A stretch of DNA of 64,000 bases from Bugula neritina (taxonomy: Eukaryota; Bryozoa; Gymnolaemata; Cheilostomatida; Bugulidae): contig OZ037765.1 in the NCBI GenBank assembly GCA_964035545.1, forward strand, positions 16,982,698-17,046,697, read 5' to 3'. The notes under the pieces are model-generated. The model was not told where the DNA came from. It saw only the letters and a program-made list of their open reading frames with translations, and ran no database searches. The translations under genes and the position numbers were made by a program. Below are positions 1 to 12,700 of this stretch, piece by piece (the first letter of the stretch is position 1; every line of letters starts with the position of its first letter).

Positions 1-597
1 AATTATTTATACTAATATTATTTTCTCAGGTATTAGGCATAATTTAGTTATAGTAGCTGAAAGTTTCAATATGAAGGGCCATCGTTTTTATTTTTTGCTT
101 CATACAGTTTCAAGCTATTTCTATAAGTATATGGAACTTCACATCCTTTTCTATTTACATCAACAGCTTTTTGTAAAGTAACTGACACTTTATGTACCAA
201 GCCTTTTTCAAGTTATTTAATTTAATATCTACATAAACATGTTGATGTATAGTATTGGTACTCTTCATTAACTTCCTATTTCAATTACTGTATAGATGCG
301 ATTAAACAATGCTAGTACTTGAAATTTATTGTTATCCAAACTAGCTAAGCTGGAAGAGTTTTATTGACATGGTTACTTTAATGTCTAATTTATTTTGATT
401 GACCTGATATTTTTAACTATGTTTGGTTTAGAAAATGCCAAATTATATCTTTAAAAACCTGAAAAATATTGTTATATTCTATTGATAGTTGCTGTTTCCC
501 ATTCCTCATTTCTAAAATTGTATTTGCATCTATATTAATTTGCACCTATAATAATTATATGCTGAATTATGATAATATTATTTGTATTAATGTTTAG
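1..597. other. FLCN upstream or 5' UTR intron sequence, no gene seen
   Basis: AT-rich sequence without a convincing exon. It ends in a splice acceptor (tttag at 593-597) directly before the exon that carries the FLCN start codon. The start-codon exon is therefore probably preceded by a non-coding first exon outside the window, and this stretch would be intron. The promoter is not visible. Confidence 0.5.
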
Positions 598-611
598 GGA
601 AAAAGTTCAGC

Positions 612-3600
612 ATGAATGCTATTCTGGCCCTATGCCATTTTTGTGAACAACATGGGCCTCGAGTTTTATTCTGCACTCAGCCTTTTCATGAGAGGAACAA
701 CATCATTCCTTCTACCATAAGTAATGATACAGAGAGCATTGGTAAGTCATTAGTATTTACTTTGTAGAATATCTGCTTTTTTTGTCTCAACTCTTGCAAG
801 CGACAACTTGGAACAAAAATTTATCCATTATTATATTTAACTAACTTTATATAGGTAGTTTAAGCAATGCAGTCACATTTCAAAAATTTTTGAAAACATT
901 TTTAGCATCTTTCTATCTTTATTCCACAACTGTGTGTAAAATATTCTCACACAAGTTCTTTGTTTTGACACTGATTAGATTGAAATAAACTTTTTTCAGC
1001 AAAAGTTTGCTGCATTTATATTTTTTTAATAAAAAGTGGTATTAGATCAAAAGAAAGTATCAACGATTAAAATGCTCTGTAAATGTTATCCTGCCCTAAC
1101 CCCATATATACAGTAGAAGGGATGTTTTCCAGAACTAAAGTTGTAGATTTACTAGTGAGGCATTTTGTTTCAATTGTTTTGGGAGTGTAGTTACAAGTTA
1201 GGTATAGTGTACTTCAGCGTGACATAGAAAAACTGTTCCAAGCTTGTTGTGTATAGTTGTCTAGATGGTGCAACCAGCAACATTTCTACTCTCTTAGCAT
1301 CAATGTATTATCATATTATGTTTAGCAGCTAATGATAGTTCAAACAGTGAGTTGAGTGAAGTAATCAGCAAGAGTCGTCTCAAATCACCAACTCCGAAGT
1401 TCACAAGTACAGAATCTGTAGACACAGCTGGTCACAATGACGGCCCATCTATGGCTAAAGACCGATGTGAGGTAGTACTGCTGCGGTAGAGAGTCTGTCT
1501 CTTACTACTTAATTGAATAGTAGTTCATACTCTTCCTATGGCATTAGTTGTGTTATAGATTGTGGTGCACACAATTCCTACTTGCTGTTTTAGGGGTGCC
1601 GCTCCCTGCAGTCCAGTGTGCCAGGGTATGTGAGTAATGATCTTGAAGCTAAAGTAAAGTATGTGAGCAGTCAGCAGCCCCACCATGACCAGCTGTACAG
1701 CACCGTGAGACAAGCTTGCATACGAAGTCTGAGCAGTGAGGTGTCTACTCTTTTCATATCACCTTCACGTCTTTAGTCATTGTTGAGAAATATGCTTAGT
1801 TGAACTACTTGTAATTTATGCGTATGTAGAAAGTTTGAAATCTGTAAAATTTTAGTGTGGGATTATGTCGATGATTCTCATTAGTAAAGCAAAGTGCACA
1901 TTTTTTTGTTAATTTGCCAATATCTTGCCTAGTACACAGTTTTTAACTGTTTACTAACAGCTTATAGTTTAAATAAATTAGTCTGTTACACATGCATCAG
2001 TTCTATAAAGTAGTATATGGTTGTAATGGTTGCAGGTGTGTCTAGGTAGAGAAGGGCCAATATTCTTCGGAGACAGTGATACTAGATATGTTCTGAGCTA
2101 CACATTCTATCTCCAGGATACCAAGTCTAGGGGTGGCCGCAGGTTGTACAGTATAATTGTGGTAAGTTAGATCATATCTATCAAATGAAAATGTGAAACT
2201 ATTTTGTTCATTTTCTGTGTTGTTGAAGCAGTTGAAATATTAAAAAAATAAACTGAGCATATTTTGTTTGTTCACTTTTTCTATAATTGTATTGCAGGTT
2301 ATGATGGATAAGATTTACCTACTAAACTCTTGGCCTTTTCTAGTCAAACATTTACAAAATATAGTTAAAGATCTTCAAGCCAAAGCCAAGTGTGTGTATG
2401 AGGAGGAGGATAAAAACCGACCTATAAGGTAATCTCACTAGTCTGTAGATTATAACTGCTATGTATGTTCAACACTTTTTGTGGGCAGCTATTTGGGCTT
2501 GTGTTTGCATCTAAATTTTCAGTGCAGAAAAAACTCGAAAAATTAGTCATTTAAAGTCATGAACTCATTGGCATTGTAAGTTCTATTGTTCGATTGTAAT
2601 TTAAATTATAGCATTCTGTTTTTATTGAATATATACCAAATTTATGTTTTGACATTTTACACTACTATAGCACTAAACTACACCCTTACGCTACATTTCA
2701 TACTACACAACTACATTACTACGATACACTTTATACTGCAATACGCTACACATTAATTACCTTGTTTTATCTTAATCTCAATATTATGATGCAGGCCACC
2801 CAATGTGAGGAGTTGCCCTGTGCCAACTCAATGCCGTCTGCAACGTAGTCGCAGCTCAGCCGTGCGCTCAATGGTTGATATGACAGGAGACGAAACTCTA
2901 TTCAAGTCCCTCCACCTATCATTCACGTGGGTCCTTAAGGCTTGTAGCAACAGACTAACTGAAAAACTTCTAGAAGGACCCCCTACTGAAGACTCTATTG
3001 TCGACTTGGAGAAGCAAGAAGGTTCGGGGATCTTTTAGGTTTTTCCTTGTCTACTCTTGACTTGGTTTTTTTTAAAATTATAGCCTAAAGGAAAGAATAA
3101 CCGGCTATTATATGTACTTGAACCACTTAGTATTTAGCAACAGCTATAAATAGATTTTAAAATTTCTAGCATCAACTAAAAGTTTTCTCTGTATTATAAA
3201 GGAGAGAGAATTGTTGCCTAAAAAGTATTATAATGAATCTTATCTAGGCAATTTTGGCTAGGACTGGATACTAGGGTCATACGAACTTCTTTTGCAATAG
3301 TTAAAGTCCATCCCAAAAGATATTTTGAATTGTCTTTATTTTTAGAGACACACTGGGTGCAAATAAGAATTACTTATTTAAAATAAAGAGCTCACAGTTA
3401 ATTAAATTTGAAAGTTAAAACTTGCAGTTTTGCTGCTTTAACAGTGTTTTCATAAATATTCGATTACCATGTTTTGTAAAAATATTGGTCAAAGTTTACA
3501 AAATTAGATTTTTTTTATATAATAGTGTAACTGTTCAATTGTTATTTTCTGTGTTATGTAATTGATCAAACATTTTTTTAGTTTTTCCATTTAGTCATTT

Positions 3601-6600
3601 TGAATTATTGGTCAACGTAGCATGTCTTTGAATCTCAGAATAAGAAGACAACTACCAACAACGATTGCATCTTATAAAAGTGGTTTTACTACTTTTGCAA
3701 CTTTCAAGTTGTAGTGATTTAGTGTGATAACATCTCCTACCCTAGTCTTTGCTGTATGGTAATGAACTGTTGGCTGCTGAATCATTTTAGAAGTAGTTGA
3801 TGACTTTGTGTTGGTGGGCACGGAGAAGATTGCTGACCAAGATAATCAGGAGACGTCTAGTGTTGCTGACTCGCCTATTGCTATTGGAGCTGCCATGAAT
3901 TCTTTCTCTTTGACAGACGATACTTACTGTAGCTCTTCTAATGACCAAATACCTATTTTTCACAATCTTAGAGAATTATACCAGGTATGGGGGAGCAGTG
4001 GCTGTCAGCTGCTACTAGACTTGATAATTCGTTAAGTTGTCTCAGAAAGTAGTTGGTTACTAGTCATTGTCACAGGCTGATTGTAAACTTAAAGCTTTTT
4101 CAGTTAAAACAATTGATATAAAATTTAACCTATAATTATATACAGCTTTGGAAGTCGAAATATATGTAAGGCAACCACTACTTCATCTACTCCTCGTGAT
4201 GGTCATGGCTTCAGTTTCTCTCCAAAATTCTGAACTGGTTTAGTCTGTCACAGATCATGACACAATAACCATGATTACAAATAATTATATGCCATCAGCT
4301 GATCATGTTTATATTATGATATATATTTTGTGAATTGACGAATACTATTGCCCTTGCAAAACCTAGAGGTTATAGAGTTATAATTCATATTTAATGTTAA
4401 TTAATTGGCCTCTATTGAACTATTGATTTACCGTTTCCTGGTAAGGCAGTAACTAATGTTTTCTGTTGAGGAAAATATGCATAGTCACCTACAAGTTGTG
4501 GATTTGTTGCAGACCATGGGCTACCACTCCTTCCACCAACTTGCTCATCATGTTCTCGTTGGAAACCAAATTATAGTCCAAACAGATTCCCACATGATCA
4601 CCAAATCAATTATAGATTGCTTACAGGTAAAATTTTTACAAATTCCTATTACGCATATACATTATATTATTTTAGTGTTATATATTCTGATAAATACCCT
4701 TGGTATGCTATAGACAGCATTCACTTCTCGCCGCAACTTCATTTGTAGCATGTACACACTTTACTATAGTGACATATTGCTGTCATTGGAGTTTTTTTTG
4801 TAGGTGTTGTTGCCCAAGGGATGCTGTAGGATCATATATTATAGCGAAACATATGAAGAGTCATGGAAATGTAATTTTCTTGGCCTTTCTAAGTTCTGCA
4901 GTCTACCTAAACATGTGTTAGACTCAGAGCACTACGCACTAGTTAATGTTGATTCACCCGTACCAACAAACAATGTCTTGGAACTTAGTCTAAATCCCTT
5001 TCAAGGTTACAAAGTTCAACTGTTCACCGGACAACCTCCAATGGATAAGGCATCTGGTAAGTTTGGTGGTACGTTATAATATTATGAATGGAATGTCTTG
5101 AAGAATTTAGTTTTATGAGACAGTTTTATTAGAATATTTAATTGAAATTCTTTAGAGTTGAAAATATTGGTTTACAGGGAATGTGTCATCGAATATAAAC
5201 TATCCATATTCATATAGGAGTTTTAGAAAGCATTTGATATTTATAAAGTTGTCACGGTACAATACGGTGAAGAAATCATTTCTTTTATTTGATGGTGTTT
5301 TTATTACACTTTAATATGTATGTCACCCTTGCAAAAAAGTCTCTGTACATCAATCATTTATCTGTCTCTTTACACAAACTCTTTATCCTATTTCTTTGTT
5401 TAAACTTTCAGGAAATTCCTATGATTGTAGTTGTTTAAATTTTTGGTTGAGTAAAATTCTTCCAGTCTACAAATTGTTAAACTTCTTCAAATTTCTATTT
5501 TTGTAGTGACTCTAATTTAATATGAAGTAGTGATCTTTATTTCTGCATCATCACCTATTTCATGCTGAGATGGGTTTATGCTAATTGGTCTTCTTTCATG
5601 AATATTAATTAAGTTCTATCTTGTTTTATGAATACTATTTTTTTCGTGATTATCATGTAATTCAACAATTGTCTTATAGACATTAAATTTATCTTCATAA
5701 CACATTGAACCAAAGTGGGAATTTTATACTAAAGAGTAAATGATTATCTAACCATGTGGCTGGCACTTTCACATTTAATGCATTTCTCATTAATTGCTGT
5801 CTATAATTTAAATATTTTTTATTGAAACAAAGTGCCTTATACACTTTGATGTACATACATGCTTTTCTTGGGTGTTCTCTTATATTCCCTGTAACTGGCT
5901 TGGTATGTTCTAATTTATTTGACACGAGCCGGTTCATGCCAGTATTTCGGCAACCTTTTAGCTCTGCTATTTTATTCCTTAGACATTTGTGTAGGAATAG
6001 CCAATTAAATTCATTTTGTTTGAGCCATAATCAATTTCTATAATAATACTACATGTATCTACAATGTTTATCAAAAAGTTTTGAACATAAAATACTATAA
6101 ATGCCTGTGGAAGAACTTTTTATTAAATAAATCTTGCCGCAGGAAAGCAGATTTCTTGAGGTAAAATGCTATGCATAGCAATAAAAACAATTTTGGTTGA
6201 TTATTTGTTATGTTTGTAAAAATGAGGTTGTAACAGATGCTCTCTTTAACTGTCCAGCTCCCAAAATCTTAGAGAAAATGGAGAAGGCAGTAGCTAACCA
6301 GAAACTAAACTGGCTGGTTGTTGAGCAATGTCTTATCTGTATCAAAGAGGAGTGGATGAAGTAAGTAACCCCTAGACTAGCCATGTATTACATAACTTAG
6401 TGTTTGAAAATTTAATACTACTTACACCAACTGCATTTCCAACCTTAAATGGATATTTCACAATCACAACTGTAAGTTTATCTGTATGAACATCCATTCG
6501 GTATCCATTTGAATAATTCCAAGTCATGGAAACTAAGTGATCTACACATTACCTAAGTGACAAATTAGTGTCAGGTGTTTTCACTCAATAAAAACTCAAT

Positions 6601-9400
6601 TACATTAAGTGTTAATATTATGTTCCCAGCTATTCTTAGTTAAATTTCAAATTCCAATTACATAAGATCACCAAAATAAAATATATTTGATTAAAAATTG
6701 CTTTTTTTCACTGCTATCATGCAATAAGTTATTATTTTAATTTATGCTTGTAAATTCACCATGCCCTTGTGGCTACTGCAAACTGCTAATGTTTGAGTTG
6801 TATACTTGGTACAATTTAAACTAGTTTCAACCTTAGCGTGAGTCACGAGAACTGAATAGTAAGACAACTCTTCTATTAGAAAAAGGATTTCCAGTAGCAT
6901 AATAACACCTAATGGTGTAGCTGGTCCAGTGCACTTTTTACTGTCAGTTATTCATTATCAAATTTTCAAAAGATTAAAGTGAAGGTGCTTCTGATAGGTG
7001 TGAAAATATTTTTCATGAATGGTAGTAAATTAAATGAAATTTTATTTTAGTGAAAATTATAAATTATTTTATTTTTGACCAAAACTATGGCAATTGAATA
7101 TTAAAGCTGTAATTTAGGTGATAATTGATAAATAAATTTTTCAGTTAGTTGGTGAAAAACTTCATAATACATACCAATATATAGATGGTATGTGATGGTT
7201 CTGGGTTTTTATTAGAAAAATTCAATAATTTAAATTATACCAACACTTCATATAATGGCAAATTCAACACACTAACTCACTGTTTCCATTTTAATAACAT
7301 TAACCAGTATACAGTCAGGGCTAACTACTTTAAACTGCAAGGTGAATGGCTTGGAACTTAAAATATATTGTAAGTTTTCATCTATAATTCAGCTCTGAAT
7401 AGTAAGTTGGTAGAATGTAGTTTGAAAGTGCTATTTATTTGAGACCTGATTTTTCTCATTCTCTATATCTTGTGGACTTTTCATTAAGGTGAAGTTTACA
7501 CATGTGTGTCTGCTTAAAAGGAATGCCCATTGGTAACATATGTTCAACCAGACATTTTAATAACATTATTTGCTGTGAATTTCTTATGACATTTTCCAAT
7601 TTGAGAATTTTAAGCTCATGGTTACGTACTGATCCATTGGCATAGTCATTTCTTCCTTCTTTATTGGTACCACCAACATCTCTTTTCACCTTTTACTACA
7701 AGTTTTGACTTTCCTGGAGTTTAGCTGTGCTATTTATTTAGAGGTCTGCTGGAATTTGTTTATACCAATATTGTCTGGTTTCTGGTTTACTTTATATTAA
7801 TAAATATGACAAATTGTAAAGTGACAAGTTTATTGGGCAATTTATGTCTACTCTGTAGCAACGAGGTAGTTGCAGTAGTAGAGAAATTAAGAAAAACCTG
7901 GGTAGCAAACGAAGTTATTTCAACACCCCTAACCAAAATTTAATGAAAAAATTAAAAAGCTTAGGCTATCTCAATTTCTCTACTACTGCTCCTAAATGAT
8001 AACAACAGCTGTTTTCATGGTTCTTATTTTGATCCACAGCAAAGTGAAAGTGTTGTTTACCTTTACTAAAGCTGGAGGAAACAGGTCTGAAGAAGACACA
8101 AAGAAGCTACTGCAGGTTACTATAATACATTTATCTTGCTTTTTTACCAAAACTTCCAATTGCTGATACTATAGTCATGGATCAGCTGATCAACTTTTTT
8201 GGGACACAGAGTCGCTGTCTAGTTGAAATTTTTAGCAAATAAAAGGCTGTTGAAAGCAGGTGAGATACAGCTGTTTGTGATAAAGCATATAGGACTACTG
8301 TTGACGGCCCAAATGAAAAATAGAGTATGAATAAAATATGTGGGATATTTCTGGAAATAGTTTGTCAATGATAGGCTCATATAGCAACTGAAACCATAGT
8401 ATCAGTGTATCGCTACCAGGCAACACAAATAAATTAAATTAAACTATGCTACACTATCTTTTGCTACTACTAATACTTATTAATTACTCAGTCGAAAATA
8501 GTTTGTTTCAATTTGTTGCTCGTGTTATATCTGCAATAATTTATAGTAGCAAGCAGCTTTGCTAAGACATTGAAACATGCTTGCTCAAGGATCTTGAATG
8601 TAAAATACAAGCAAAATAATTAACTCTGGCTAATGTACTATTGTGATGTGTGTAGAGAAGGTAACCTTAGAGCTTACCTCTTGCTTTGCTAGCGGTTTTT
8701 CAGCTCGTAATCTAGAGGCAATAACAAAACCATCTAAATTTCAGATCCGCATTTTAGCAGTCTGTGCAGTCCATTTGACAGCTTCATAATTCTGTAATTC
8801 AAATTTGGACGGAATGATGCTTCATTCCTAGTTAGTTATTTATCAAAATAATGTAAATATATGCCCACTTTAAGAATTTATTTATTCCTAAGAGGTAATT
8901 TAGCTAGCAAGCAGCTTTAGAAGAAAATGCATCAAAACTGTTGCTCAAAATTATTTAAAGTAATTTGAGAGATCAGTTAGTTGTTAGTTGCTGTCATAGT
9001 TACTGTCTGGCAGCAATTATTTTATTATAGTTTATTATTGTTAGTAGTGTAAGAATCATTTTGCATCTAATCAAATTATGGTATTTGGTATTTATGGTGT
9101 AAAAAAGGTAAAGTCTTGAAACACACACCTACACAAATTTGGTGGTCTTTTAAGATTTAATGCAAATGACTGGAGGAAGCATACCCAACTCCTAAACTAT
9201 GGCCAATTGGTTTTGATTTCAACTTCAACTTGAGTTTGATCTTCTCTGCAGTATAATACACGTACTAGCACTTACTATTGAAATATGTTGTACAGGTTTT
9301 TGGAGCAAGTGGCGAGGACAAAAAGGCATTAAAGTTTTGGATGACTGGGCTGAGTAGTCAGTATAAGAACCATATGCGACAGACCTCTAAACAAATCTAA
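612..9400 (+). CDS. FLCN: Folliculin, 583 aa, 12 coding exons
   Basis: Folliculin is a longin-DENN protein. With FNIP it acts as the GTPase-activating protein for RagC/D at the lysosome, linking amino acids to mTORC1 and TFEB. Coding exons: 612-741, 1326-1471, 1594-1740, 2036-2161, 2298-2428, 2795-3021, 3791-3984, 4513-4626, 4804-5056, 6258-6360, 8040-8115 and 9296-9400, all with GT/AG borders and matching phases. The N-terminus [17 protein letters not shown] is nearly the vertebrate one. The longin part holds [23 protein letters not shown] and [10 protein letters not shown] (about residues 93-154). Arg173 in KSRGGRR aligns with the human arginine finger Arg164. The linker has [14 protein letters not shown]. 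The DENN part has [27 protein letters not shown] and [14 protein letters not shown] up to the C-terminus. Human FLCN is 579 aa, so this is full length. Exon 2 begins at an AGCAG tandem acceptor. Exon 6 uses the weak donor GTTCGG. The assignment is secure; the 5' UTR is not defined. Confidence 0.97.
5057..8039 (+). other. FLCN introns 9 and 10, with one MITE
   Basis: These are the two longest FLCN introns (5057-6257 and 6361-8039), separated by the 103-bp exon 10. They are AT-rich, and the short ORFs in them lack family resemblance. The only recognisable content is the small inverted-repeat element at 7867-7994, which ends 45 bp before exon 11. Confidence 0.6.
7867..7994. mobile_element. MITE, family A (TAGGNGCAGTAGTRGAGAAA termini)
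   Basis: This 128-bp element sits in FLCN intron 10. Its left end reads TAGTTGCAGTAGTAGAGAAA, and the reverse complement of its right end reads TAGGAGCAGTAGTAGAGAAA, giving 18 of 20 matches. It has no coding capacity. A second copy with the same termini and the same subterminal GAGATAGCCTAAG stretch lies at 52021-52178. Termini, length and repetition fit a non-autonomous DNA transposon. The superfamily is not assignable from two copies, although a TA duplication is possible. Confidence 0.65.
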
Positions 9401-9515
9401 GTTTTCAGAGTTCCTGAATACCAGTGTGCAGATAGAATTCTCTCTGTGGAACTCAACTTTAGAGCATGACATTTGTTTTTATATAATCAACCTTTACTAT
9501 TATCTTATTTATGAA

Positions 9516-9753
9516 TTAAGTTATTTAAATTTCACACCTTTCACACCTATATGGTCGTAGGCTTTCAATCTCTATCAGCGTCAGCCATCTTTCCCGATTT
9601 TCTGCATCCTCTGGTTTAAGGCCCCAACGCTTCATGTCATCTCCTATCGTGTCCATCCATCTTCGTTTGGGCCGTCCTCTCTTTCTCTTCCCCACTATCT
9701 TCAACTCAGTCACATATCTAATATCCTCTTCACTATCTTTAAGTTATTTAAAT
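9516..9753 (-). mobile_element. 5'-truncated RTE-type retrotransposon with 15-bp target-site duplication
   Basis: The insert at 9531-9738 is flanked by a perfect 15-bp direct repeat, TTAAGTTATTTAAAT, at 9516-9530 and 9739-9753. On the minus strand it encodes 62 residues including KRGRPKRRWMDTIGDDMKRW and AENRERWLTL. This is the well-known C-terminal tail of non-LTR reverse-transcriptase polyproteins. Its 3' end is a tandem 9-mer, AGGTGTGAA twice (plus-strand 9531-9548), instead of poly(A). Short 3' repeats are typical of the RTE clade. The copy keeps only about 200 bp and lies 130 bp behind the FLCN stop, probably inside the FLCN 3' UTR, in antisense orientation. The RTE label is inferred from the tail type; the retrotransposon nature is secure. 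Confidence 0.85.
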
Positions 9754-12700
9754 ATTGTTTCTATATTTTTATTGTTTTTTTTATCTTTTAATATTTTTAA
9801 ATTGCATTTCAAGTAAAGATTTATATATTATTTTTCTAATAATATTTGAATTAAAATTATATTCATAATACTCAGGGCAGACTATTAATCTCGACTCAAC
9901 CGATTTTAGTAGTTATAACCATAGAAACTGGTGTTTATTTCAATAGTAAAGGTATTATGTCAACTATCTGTTGCTACCTGTTCACTTCATGTGGATATTA
10001 AGTGGCTTGATAAATTACTTTCCTCCATACCAATTAGGGCTATAACCGATGTATTAGATCTGTGGGTTTAGCTTTAAATACTGGAAGTTTCTTCAAGTTG
10101 ACGGGTACTTTTGAACATCAGGTTCTTTAGTGTAGTAACATTCACAGAACAGAGTTAAAGCTGACAGATATTTAATTTTTTTACCCTTAAAGTAAAACAA
10201 TATTCTGGAAATAATATGTATTAGGTATGGAATTGTTTCGAACTCTATATTGTTCATTGTTTTCCATTACTTATTGCAGGAAAGTGATAACATTAGATAA
10301 TTGTCCAAATTTAATTACCTATTTCTATGCAGATTCAGTTGCTCTGCAACTGGTCACCATTTACGAGGGTACCTAATATAATATATTTTCCGGAACAATG
10401 GCGGTAAATAACTATGTTAAACAGAATCCTTAAAAAAACTCCTATAACCTCTATTTGCATATTTAGAAATCCATATATACATCCTCTATTGCCATGATCT
10501 GTTTCCAAATTATAAAGTTACATTTTCTGTAATCAATTAAGTTCTTGAAGAAATACATTTGCTGTGATACCAATTAGTACTTTCTGTACATATATAGAAT
10601 AAATCTTATGTAAGCAAAACACTCCTATAGTAAATAAGCATGTATTTATATCTCGTATCCCACACAACTTCATATCAAAATCAGCATTGCGTTTGTAATA
10701 AGCAATCCAATCTCTCCAGTAACTTGCTATTGTTTCAATACACCGCATTGTTTATATTGACGTGGGCTCAGTTTATTACTCAATATTTTATAATCCTTTG
10801 CTTTTGCTTGAGAACATATCTATGAAAGAGAATAATTCAAATTCAAGCTCCATAGCAGATTTTGAACATAGTATGACTAAGTGCTAATTTGTTATTTAGA
10901 TAAAAAAATCTTTTTCCTGTAAGCTTTATATTTGAAAGGTGGTAGGTTGTCTGCTGAACTCCCTTTACACTCTTCTCAAATTTCTACTTAATGGTCCAAG
11001 TAAATGTAAGGTAATTTTTCTATAGCAATTGGTGGAAGTTTTCAGGCACTGCTCACTCAAGGCTTTGTGCTAATTTCGATTTGTTTTACCAAAGCTTATA
11101 TTTCATGATGTAATGTACATAAATTTGATCAAAGAATATTTTCACTGCATACTTCTTACTGCTTTGTAATAGATTTCTTAGGTCAAGGATTAAGAGATGA
11201 AATGTCGTGGAAGTTGGAATCCTTTACACTGCAGACAGGAGTATTTAGGATTGATTGATTGCTTTTGTCTACCAGTTTTTCAGAATTCTGACATTGACTG
11301 CTGGTGGCACAACAATTTAGCTAGCGTCTACTGAACCATGACCTAAGCCTATTTATACTCACCCCATACTGTTTGCAAGTAGTTGGTGCTGGCATGTTGG
11401 CTAACTACACACTGTAGCTATTATACTCTCATATTTTACCAGGAGTTAAACCGGGAGGAAGCGCATACGTGAACAGTTCAGAGTATAGAGTTACTAAAGT
11501 TTCCGTAGCCATTCCTTTGTAAGTAGACTTAACAAATTATTGTGTATTAACTTTGAGTTTTAAAGTATTCTACCTTTTGGCTTCAATATAGGATATAGTT
11601 CATTTTGAAACGTTGCTACGCTATGTACTATAAAGTTTGAACAAAATTTCTCAACTTAATTTGTGACTTTTCAAAACAGTTTGCCGCACTTATTTCAGAG
11701 ATAGCACCCAACACTCACTGCGTTGCACCCCTCACTTCCGCGGCAGCAATCTAACCCCCAACTGTACTATTTAATTATCTCGTTATGTTTTGATTAGATG
11801 ACTGCATTTGTTGATAAAGTGTGACCTTTACGAAATAGCATAATAAATATAACTGATAGTGGTTAGTTTATTGCTGTTGGGTAGTGGTGAGATGAGTGAG
11901 TAGATACTTGACTACTAGCAGCTTCAGTAGCTCTAGTAGACCTGTACTAAACTACTAGTTGCTTATTAGCTACTACTCTCTTCAGTTTAAAATCAGTTTA
12001 ATTTTCCCTCTATTGAAACATGAATGAGTTAATGATCCATTCGAAAGTGATACCTGCTACAAACCTTCGGTGAGTGTAACATCTACTTAGCACACCAATC
12101 TAGCGCGCAATGGGCTATAATATTTTAAACAACTAGACATTATTATGATTATAACTATATTTATAAGTCATAAAGCTCTTTCCTGTAATTTGAAGCAAAA
12201 CGCAATCTTTACTCTCAGGTATTAATTCTTTTAGGTTTCATAGCTGTGTTAAGTAACTATAAGCCATAACGTTGGTGTTTTACAAAAAGATGGAGATCAA
12301 ACCACGTAAAAACAATATTATAAATTAAAATATAAATTGACTTTCCAGCAATAAATATGCAAATTAAAATGCTAAGAGAAATACCGTCATATATAAGTAT
12401 CATTGGTTTATTATGCACTAAACTGTTTTGGTGGTTAGAAAAATATTCCTATATTGAACAAAATCTATAATTATTTGATGTTTAGGTACCTACTGCTTCA
12501 TCTCACCAAAAGCAATATTTTGTAGCTTGTATTAGCATGCACGTGTACTTCAACAAAATGGCGAGGTTAACCTCTGTATCAAACTAATACTTGTAATTTT
12601 TTCCATCTATTAGTATTACTTTATAAAATGTTATACAGCTACTAGCTGATCCATTAGGTTCACTCAACTAGAATCTTCAATAGTGTTAATTTATTTATTT

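Noticed and set aside
1525-1713. 62-aa minus-strand ORF over FLCN exon 3
   Set aside because: It is the antisense shadow of a coding exon whose plus-strand reading matches folliculin in frame with its neighbours.
10533-10825. Overlapping ORFs on both strands between FLCN and the FAM20C-like gene
   Set aside because: Composition typical of AT-rich random reading frames, no splice-site logic and no family resemblance.
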